Assembly (NCBI GenBank): GCA_947034885.2
Contig: OX344749.2
Coordinates: forward strand, 7,269,501-7,333,500
Origin: Thuidium tamariscinum
Lineage: Eukaryota; Streptophyta; Bryopsida; Hypnales; Thuidiaceae
DNA length: 64,000 nt
Reading direction: 5' to 3'
Part shown: one piece after another, positions 56,001 through 64,000 of the stretch
Position numbering within the stretch: the first letter of the stretch is position 1
How the letters are laid out: the number at the start of each line of letters is the position of its first letter
Notes under the pieces: generated by a model
Seen by the model: the letters and a program-made list of their open reading frames with translations, nothing else
What the model was told of the DNA's origin: nothing
The model's database searches: none
Translations under genes and position numbers: made by a program

Positions 56001-57954
56001 CTGCCAATTTCCTGAAGCTCTGCCGTTGAGTCGTGATTAGTCGGGTTCAGAGTGGCTAATTATCTAGAGTTACAATTTTAAAGACTCTTGAATGGACCCT
56101 TAAACCTAGCCTTTCATTTTAAAAGAGCTCCTGAATTGCATATCCCAAATTTGGTGATCTGAAGCAATCGAATTCACCAACTGTAGCCTATAGGTGTTCT
56201 GCATGACCACAAGACCATTTGTGCCTTCAGTCGTGTACAGAATCTACGGATTGGGTGATTGACAGTGTTTCAGTACGTCCTGCACTGATGCAGTAAATGG
56301 GGAGTCGTTCATTTAATTTGTAACTTGGAATTTTATTTCCGAATGGGATGAACGTCATTCACAAGTTGTAAAGCGGAGCTACATGATTACCCCTTCGTCC
56401 AGTTCCGGGGTCACTTCGCAAGTTGCGCATCGCAAGTTTCCAATAAAAGGAAATATTGTTCAGAATGTCTGAACGTTATCCGCAGGAAACGAAGTTATTG
56501 GGTTCCGCGAGCTACAGTACTTCTGCGGCTCGCTGATACATAGGTGCTGAGAAAGTGCATGCACAAAGTCTGGCCGGGCAGCCAACTACCGAATCAGTGT
56601 AAAATGACTTTTAATTTAGTATTTAATCATTTCAATGAGAAGGCCGGGTGTGTCGGATTTGCATGGTGAGGACCAACATTCATCCATCCACAAGCAGGAC
56701 CGGGGACGTACTAATTAATACTGTACATTTATGTAATTAATCGGTTGGTACTGCATGATCGACTGTATGAAGCACCGTCACGGTTACTAAGTTAATTTAT
56801 TCCCTGCAGTTGTCGATCGATGGAATGCGTCCGACGGGGATGTCCTCATCGCAATGCTTACCGTGAGGCTAGCTCGACGTACTGCATGGCGAAGAACTTG
56901 TCAACTTATATAGGTGGTCTGCCTGACCTAATCTTCAGGGAAGCTAAACTGTCGTTATGCATTGCGCAGAGTCGATTAGATTGCCTCTGCAACGTTGGAC
57001 CATTGGGGAATTTGGGCCGAGTCGCCATATATGCCGGTCGTTCCATTCACGACCTCGGTGCGCGTGGATGATATCATTCAACTCGCACCAGGTCAGCGAT
57101 ACCCTCGCAACCAAAGAGTTGGCGACGATGCATTTATTCACTCGATCAGTCGATCAGGTTTTTACTGGGGGAAAATATGGGTCACGTACGCCCATTGCAT
57201 TATTAGAAGTAGCAGTAACAAATTAAAGCGAGCAAGCACGGAATGGGGGCCAATCCAGCGCAGAACAAACAGCCCCGGGGGTATAACTCAGTGATTCAGT
57301 ACTGCAGGGAGCCTGGCATGGTGAACCTCGCGCGCCGGTACCTGTTCGGAGGTGAGAAATCAAGAATAACCAACTTATCCAGACCCTGAAGCTAGGTGCC
57401 GTGCTTCCATGATCTACAGTGCTAGTGGTCTGGATAATACTGCTTACAACTTACTAGAATTCAATTGGTAATGGCGATACAGAACGTAGCACGCGATGGT
57501 CTAATTTTAGTGCCTGTATTGTCGACTACACCTGAATGCGGTAAGATGACGTACTCTCTAAATTAAGATATCCAACTTGCTCGAGAGCTCGTCAGGTTGT
57601 GTGATTGTGTCGGGCAGCTTGTTGACTTTGGCACTCTGACCGACGGGGTCGACATTATTATTTCCATGCCAGGAAAATATTGAAATACGGAGCCATTTCC
57701 CCAAGTGAGCGACGAGGCGGGGGCGGAGGGAAGGAAGACCAACAGTCGCGCGCTTTCTGGCTCTGTAACTTACTGAAGCGGGAGACGGAAGAGACCTTTA
57801 ACTTAATTTTATGTAATTGGCATGGTGTTTTTGATATACCTGGAACAAATTGAAAGTAACAATAGAAGGATTAAAAAAACAAAACTTCAGCTCCAGAGGA
57901 AAGCAGAAAAACAAGACTTTGCATGTTGATAAGTTCGAGCTAGCTAGTATGACA
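53010..57954. other. Long intergenic region of mixed composition without a supported gene
   Basis: The GC level near 53010-53700 and again at 55000-57800 is above that of the repeat zones, so unrecognised genes or non-coding transcripts are possible. A 63-codon minus-strand frame (55192-55001) starts with a hydrophobic segment (FALTIIVAAVSFELYFLSI) followed by basic residues, like a one-span membrane peptide, but I have no second line of support. Frames at 55802-56029 and 56820-57294 show no domain. 54350-54880 is AT-rich. Confidence 0.35.
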
Positions 57955-57970
57955 CAGGGAGACCGGCAGC

Positions 57971-58048
57971 CCGTTACCCCCCCCCGGTCTCGCAAACACC
58001 CTCATTATTTAACCCCCCCTCTGTGGGACCACAGGGGGTAACGGGTTG
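57971..58048. repeat. GC-rich inverted repeat CCCGTTACCCCC ... GGGGGTAACGGG
   Basis: The 12-bp arms enclose about 55 bp with C tracts and an internal CTGTGGGACCACAG palindrome. The whole lies in a sharply GC-rich patch (57960-58130) between AT-rich flanks, so it may be a small inserted element. Confidence 0.6.
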
Positions 58049-58175
58049 CGATGCTTGAAACACCCGGGGGTGCCTGGGATGCAGGGGAAGCTGCGCGCGT
58101 TGAGGTGTGGTAATAGGGTTGGAAGCTGCGTTTGAGGTGCTTCGGGAGAACAGGTTGGAATTTGAAAGTTGCATA

Positions 58176-58210
58176 TTGAGAGTCAAGGAGTCCAGGTCCT
58201 TGACTCTCAA
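58176..58210. repeat. Perfect 14-bp hairpin with a 7-nt loop
   Basis: TTGAGAGTCAAGGA, loop GTCCAGG, then the exact reverse complement. It marks the right side of the GC-rich patch; AT-rich repeat sequence begins after it. It could be the terminal hairpin of a rolling-circle (Helitron-like) element or chance. Confidence 0.6.
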
Positions 58211-60421
58211 AACCTTTCTTACCTTTAAAAGAATTGTCCAAACAAACTGTGGATTTCGAGATCTAAGAAAAAAATTGTTGTAGAAGTGAGAAAATAACTT
58301 ACATAAAATAAATTTTAAAGTTTCATAACAATTTCTTGATTTTTTTTTGATAATTCAGTAGAACAAGTTAATGACATGAAACTTTTGTGGAAGTTAATTT
58401 TTTCAAAAAAATATAAAGTGCGTGGAATGAGAGTTCTTTTTATAATTTTCGTACTATAACTGAATTTTTAAGATTTTAGAATCTTAAGAAGTGAAATTTT
58501 AGTAATTGAAATTTTGTGAAATAACATTGAACAATACATTATTATATTTCTTATAATTCACTCCAAAAATCTCTTGAAATTGTAGAGGATTTGGAAGTGC
58601 ATGAAATTTTTTTTAATTATTTTCCATTATTTTTTGAAGATTTAAAATGGAATTATAGAAAACTTACAAATTCAATGTCATACTTTAGTCTACATTTTCA
58701 TGAAATTCTTACCTAGCAATTAAAAAGAATTTTCATTCCAATTACTAACAATTTTTAAAAAAAACTTCCTTCCACAAATAGTTTCTTGTTCCTAACATGT
58801 TTGATTACATTATTAAGAAATGAAATAATAGTGTTAAAGCATTTGAAAAAACATTTCACATTAAAATGTTCTACTTTTATTAGAGCATTTCTAAAAACAA
58901 TTGGAATTTTTTTTCCCTTTTTACTTGCAACAATTTTTTAAGTGATGCACAAATCTATCTTAAAACTTAATATCATAGAACATTATATTTTCCTAAACCT
59001 AGGATGATAGCCAAAGCAACAAAGATGTCATGCTTTTGGAAGATCTTCAAAGTCATATAAAAAACTTCTAAAATACCTTTACACTTCAATTTGAACTTGT
59101 GTGGCATTATAATTCTATCAAATTTCATATCCTTCCATCACATTTTCAATTATACTAAGAGTTCAAATTTCAATCTTTTCATTTTTCATTGTCCTATATT
59201 CTTTTGAGTCATTTAACTATGTATAAATAAGTTATATGATTCTAAACTATTGTAAAAAGATTCCAAAAAGATTTCTACTTTGTCACTCTTCAGTTTAACC
59301 TTCATACTATACATTACATATGCTCCTACAGTAAATAACATAGCATTTATCAAATACCATAAAAGTACAAACAATGAATTAGCTCTTGTTATAAATTTCA
59401 TTGGAAATTTCCTAATCATTATAGAAGAATTTCTACGTCAATGTAACCTTAATTATAAATCCCTTTGGCTCTTTGCATTTGCAGGCCTAAAACTACTTTG
59501 TAATACTAGTCTTCAAAAAATGGCTAAATGTTCATTTATATTTAATTTTTTAACCTATTCGACCATAGGATTTTGTAGTTAACTTGTTAGAATACACCCT
59601 TCTAAAATTTCAAGAAAAAAAATCCATAAATTTTGCTACACCATAATACTACATCTAAATGCTACTTTTATTTTAGAAAGACATATTTTTAACTTTTTTA
59701 TATGTTTAGGTTTTGCCTTTTAAACTTTCTATCCAAAAACATGTAGATTTTATAATTTGTAACTTTCTATAATTTGTTGCAAGAATAAGTTGGAATTACA
59801 TATAAAAATTTTAGGACCTATTTTTCATATCTATTTTTCTTAAAAAAATTTAGTAGAAACAAAAGGACAATGATTTGAATTGCTATTTCAAGCGCTAGAA
59901 CATTAATTATAAAACTTAAAAACTACTACAAAATGGTTGCAATGTTGTAATAAACAACATCCTAACTATGATTTCATTTGTATCCAAACATATTCAAAAA
60001 TTATATTTCATAAAGCATTTCAAAGTTCACTTCAGAGTAGAAATTCTATACTTTCTTGAAACTAAAGTCTTCATGACTTTCATCTCAATAATCAAAATTG
60101 AATGATCTAAAAATGTCACATTTATGGAGACCTACAAAAAAACACTTTGACATTTATATTTTCCCGTGCAAGTTATTTTCTTCGAGCTTGAAGTCCTTCC
60201 TAGCCTTTCACCTTAACTCCATATTATGCAATATTTCTTTTAAGGAAATCCAACGTTATAAAAACTATTCTACCTTGAATTTAATTCCTACATGTCTAAA
60301 CCTTTCCAACTGCATTTTGACTATGAATAAAAAAATATGGGCTTACTGTTATCCCCAATAAAGCAAATCGTTTTGTTTCCAAAATCTAACCATATGAATG
60401 TTTAAATAACTTGCTCATTAG
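58211..60421. repeat. AT-rich repeat region with an old relative of the TTAA fold-back family
   Basis: Between about 59930 and 60400 the order of blocks (GTTGCAATGTTGTAATAAACAA, TTTCAGAGTAGA-type, CATAACTTTCATCTCA-type) follows 61980-62180 with heavy divergence. The left limit is unclear and no gene is present. Confidence 0.45.
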
Positions 60422-62461
60422 CCCCTAAAGGACCAACCGTTTGTTTTTGGCAACATAACTTTTTTGGGTAGGTACCTATGAATGGAGATTTTAATATTCT
60501 TCTTTGAATTGTTTACACAACATGGGGTCAAGGAATATCTTTAAGGCCCAACAATTTTCAAAAATTTTGACGACATTGCCAAAAAGTTATTGCGTAATAT
60601 GTAGTTTTTTCTGAACTCGGGCAGTTGGGGCAGATCTAAAAAAATCACTTTTCTGAGAAATAAAAATCTGAAATTGGTTTGTCAAACTTATATACAGATG
60701 GGAAGCTTTAAATCATTTCATTTTGATCAATGAAATGAAAGTTATGAGGTTTTTTAGTTTGTGGGCAGTTATGGATTCTCTATTCTAAAATAAACTTTGA
60801 AATTGTTTATCTACCTCAATTTTCAATATTTTTGAAAACAAAACAAAACATTGGATGTAGATACTTTATTACAATGTTACAACCGTTGGGATTTTCATTT
60901 TTAAATTCTATAATTAAAATTTATAACAATTTAGTAATTTACATGATTCACTACTTCTTTCTACTTAATATTTTTTTCCTATATGTTGTACAATTCCAAA
61001 TGATTTGAAAATTTTCAACCATGTAGCCAACTTGCCTTTAATAAAGATTTCAAAGAAGCACTACCATTTGGACCATTTTTTCATACAAATATGAACTTTT
61101 GAACCGCAGCTGCCCGATTTCTAGTTGGGTCAAAAAAATGGATTATGCAAAATGAAACGCTAATATTTTGCAATCCACATGGTGGATTCTTCTGAAATTT
61201 CTTCCACATCTTTTCCAAATAGTATAAGACAAGATCCTACGGTTAGATGTGTCCAAAAATATATATTTTCTAAAACTTGGTACTTGCATTATAAAAGGCA
61301 TTTTTGGAGCATTTTTAGTGGAAACATAGTCAAAGAAATTTAGAGGTTCATGTGTATACCAATTTCAAGTGCGCAATTGCATAGGAGTTGTGAGATTATA
61401 ACAAGAAAAATGTATAGAATTTTTATTTTCATTATGTGGCCCATGTCCACAATGTTTCATATATTTGCATATATAAGTTTTTTGGAATTGGAGGTGAGAT
61501 GATCAACTACAAATAATGTTAGCATGACAAAATGCACTTTCTAGACCTTATTTTCACGTGACAGCTATTCAACTCATTAAACAATCTAGCTTGCAATTGT
61601 TGAAATGCAATTTCTGTTTTAGTAAAATCAAAAATACCTCCAAATCAACAAGTTTGAGAAGATGTGAAAAAAATTTCAAATTTTTTTAGCGCAAGCATTG
61701 AAAGTAATTAGTGTTTGAATTCACAAAAGTCCTATTTTTGGCCCTGCGAAAATCCGGGCAACTATACTTCACAGGGGCAGATTTGTATGAAAAAATGTCT
61801 AGAATGGTGAACTTTCTTTGAATTCATTCTTCAAGGCAAGTTGGCTACATGCTTGAAAAATTTGAAATTGTTTGGAACTGTACAACATATAGGAAAAACA
61901 TAGTAAGTAGAAAGAAGTAGAGAATGCTTCAAAACAAAAAATTGTTAATAATTTTTTGTTTAGAATTAAATAATGCCAATTCCAACGGTTGCAATGTTGT
62001 AATAAACAATATACATCCATTTCTTTAATTTTTTTCCAAAAATATTGAAAATTGAGTTCAATAAAGGACTTCAAAGTTTATTTTAGAGTAGAGATTCTAT
62101 AAGTACTGTCAAACTAAAATTCCTCATAACTTTCATCTCATTTATCAAAATGAAATTATTCAAAGCTTTTTAAACTTATAAAAATCTATAAAACGAATTT
62201 CAAATTTTTATTTTTTTTAAAAGTGATTTTTACAGAATTTTTTTTTAACTGCCCAGGCTGCCCATTGAGCATTGAAAACTGCATAACATACAATAACTTT
62301 TTCATTATGTAGTCAAAAGTTATGAAAATTGTTGGGCCTTAAAGATATTCCTTGACCCCATGTTGTGTAAACAATTCAAAGAAGAATATTAAAATCTCCA
62401 TTCACAGGTACCTACCCAAAAAAGTTATGTTGCCAAAAACAAACGGTTGGTCCTTTAGGGG
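60422..62461. mobile_element. 2.04 kb fold-back member of the TTAA family
   Basis: The left arm (60422 to about 61130) and right arm (about 61750-62461) are inverted copies; the outer 130 bp are nearly identical (CCCCTAAAGGACCAACCGTT, GGTAGGTACCT, GAATTGTTTACACAACATGG), with more divergence inward. The right flank is TTAA (62462-62465); the left is TTAG. The centre matches 48400-48670 in reverse. No transposase frame exists. Confidence 0.8.
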
Positions 62462-62465
62462 TTAA

Positions 62466-64000
62466 AATCAGTTATAGCTACAAAATAAAATTCAAAATAT
62501 TAATTCTAATGTTGAGATTGTTTTAGCCACTAAAAACTTGATTTTCGCAAACAAAATGTAAGGAAATCAATATCATTGCCTCCCATAAATTAATCTTCAT
62601 TGTTGTTTTTTGAAGGAAATGCTTAATTTTTTCCAAAAATGAATATTGTTTCTAAATTTCTTATCACTAATTCAAATAAAATGAATCAAATGTTTGCACC
62701 TTGGAAAAATTGCATTTCATCTAGAAACAAAAGTTGAAAAATTATCTCTATATTCTAAAGCCGTATAAGTCATGGTATAGCTTGGATAAAAAAATTAATT
62801 CATTAATTCATTAATTCATTCTAAATTTCCTAATAAAAATATACAAAAAAATTTAATTAGAATTAGAACATGTCTAAAATGCAATCTCATTTTGTCTAAC
62901 CGTAGAGTTCCCATGACTTTGGAGAAGTCCTTCAATTGTTTTAACCCGTCCCCGCCGAAGGAGCCCAAAAGTGGTCTCACAATATTTGAGTCCAATTTAA
63001 AATGCCGTATCTTTTGCACCAATGTTTAAATTCAACTAAACTTGTTGGAAAAGTTGCGCACTCTAGTCTATTTTGTGTGGTACAAAATTGAAACCATTTT
63101 AAGATTTATTGACTTCTTGGAAGCAAATTGAAGTGGATAGGTTCAATTTGAGTTCACCAAACTACATTTGATGGCTACAACTTTGGGGACTTGCATCTCC
63201 ATTTAATATTCGTTTTCAATAAAATTTATTAGTTTATGTTTTTCTTTAAGTCTATTTATTGCTATAAGATTTTCATATCAATCCAAGTTGTTTTGAATGC
63301 GTGGAAGCAATTTAAAGTTCAAACAGTAACAATTTGTCATTATAGTGAACTTTAGCGGCTTATTTCTTCTTCATACAATGTCCGTTTTCAATAATAAAAA
63401 TTTGGAGAAGTTGTGCATATTAGTCTAGTTTATGTGCATGAAATTGTACATCACTCCGAAACGTTAGAAGTGACTACGAGGCATTTTTGGTAAAATGAGG
63501 TTTAGCATTGGATGTGTTTTTCTGCAACTTTTTTTGACATTTCATTGCCATTTTGCAAACACATTGAATCAATTGAATGATGTTTTCTTTCACCAATATA
63601 TTTGTATGTTAATTATGAATCGTTTTATAGGTAAAAGTTATATCATTTGAGAAGGTTTAGAAATCAAATTTCCCCTCCAAGTACATTAACATCAAAATTT
63701 CAGCAACTATTTTCAACACTATAACATTATGACCTTACGATTTTGGCCCAATGACACCAAATTTGATTTACAACATCTACAACATGTACACTACTAGATT
63801 GTACAGTTGCGATTTTTATACTTTAACAATATTTTGGACTATAACATTTCAAAAGCAATGTGATTAAACCCAAAAAGGACATGGTTTTGAAGGTTTAATC
63901 CCTAAAGGGCTTGATCCATTGTGAAATGGTCAAACATTGTATTTGACCACAATTTAGCCTACTAAATTGTGTTTGAACCAAAATTTTATGATTTGTTTAC
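62466..64000. other. AT-rich terminal stretch, nothing recognised
   Basis: No open frame resembling a protein and no clear repeat ends, apart from a short TTAATTCA triple repeat near 62797-62820. Degenerate TTTAATCCCTAAAGG near 63894 may be another end of the TTAA family. Confidence 0.5.

Overview
The window looks like nuclear DNA of a land plant: AT-rich, with gene islands cut by many short GT-AG introns and separated by transposon-derived sequence. The gene set (a BSK-type receptor-like cytoplasmic kinase, a STIG1-like cysteine-rich secreted protein, an organelle-type bL27) fits a plant. I lean towards a moss or other seed-free plant, but the sequence does not prove it. I see no prokaryotic or viral gene organisation.

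Five spliced genes and one short RING gene could be read. In order: a mitochondrial-type ribosomal protein bL27 (2524-3889, +, 3 exons, 153 aa); a BSK-like myristoylated pseudokinase with a C-terminal TPR region (8250-12961, +, 10 exons, 507 aa); a small C3HC4 RING protein (23029-23340, +); a large importin-beta/HEAT-repeat karyopherin (24314-33184, -, 22 exons, 1137 aa); an NTM1-type protein N-terminal methyltransferase (44683 or 44809 to 47506, +, 8 exons); and a STIG1-like secreted cysteine-repeat protein (51765-53009, -, 3 exons, 212 aa). For all five spliced genes, the exon phases I worked out by hand join without a break. The genes act in unrelated processes (organelle translation, membrane signalling, nuclear transport, N-terminal protein methylation, extracellular signalling or wall function). 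Nothing suggests a cluster.

The rest is mostly repeats, many internally consistent. (1) A family of terminal-inverted-repeat elements begins CCCCTAAA or CCCTAAA and is flanked by TTAA on both sides (14625-14843, 14946-15869, 15959-16179, 48027-48830, 50088-50307, 60422-62461, and partial copies at 1762-2410 and 40820-41425). The target site and termini recall piggyBac-type elements, but no transposase is visible. (2) A 2.9 kb element at 34885-37798 has 18-bp inverted ends and a near-perfect 8-bp target duplication (hAT-like); it carries two further small elements inside and has a shorter relative at about 18040-18960. (3) A 1.41 kb near-palindrome at 39092-40501 has arms built of about 177-bp units. 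(4) A 5'-truncated LINE fragment on the minus strand (about 41426-43405) is interrupted by a 273-bp TA-flanked MITE and itself cuts into a TTAA element. (5) A small-element family carries repeated GGGAACG motifs (6016-6230, 19408-19781, 35182-35464, 36374-36736).

The most unusual signals are the TTAA/CCCTAAA family with its 2 kb fold-back member, the modular giant palindrome, the three-deep nested insertion near 41-42 kb, and a TTAA element ending about 110 bp before the bL27 start codon. The last 5.5 kb and several other long AT-rich stretches contain no gene I can support.
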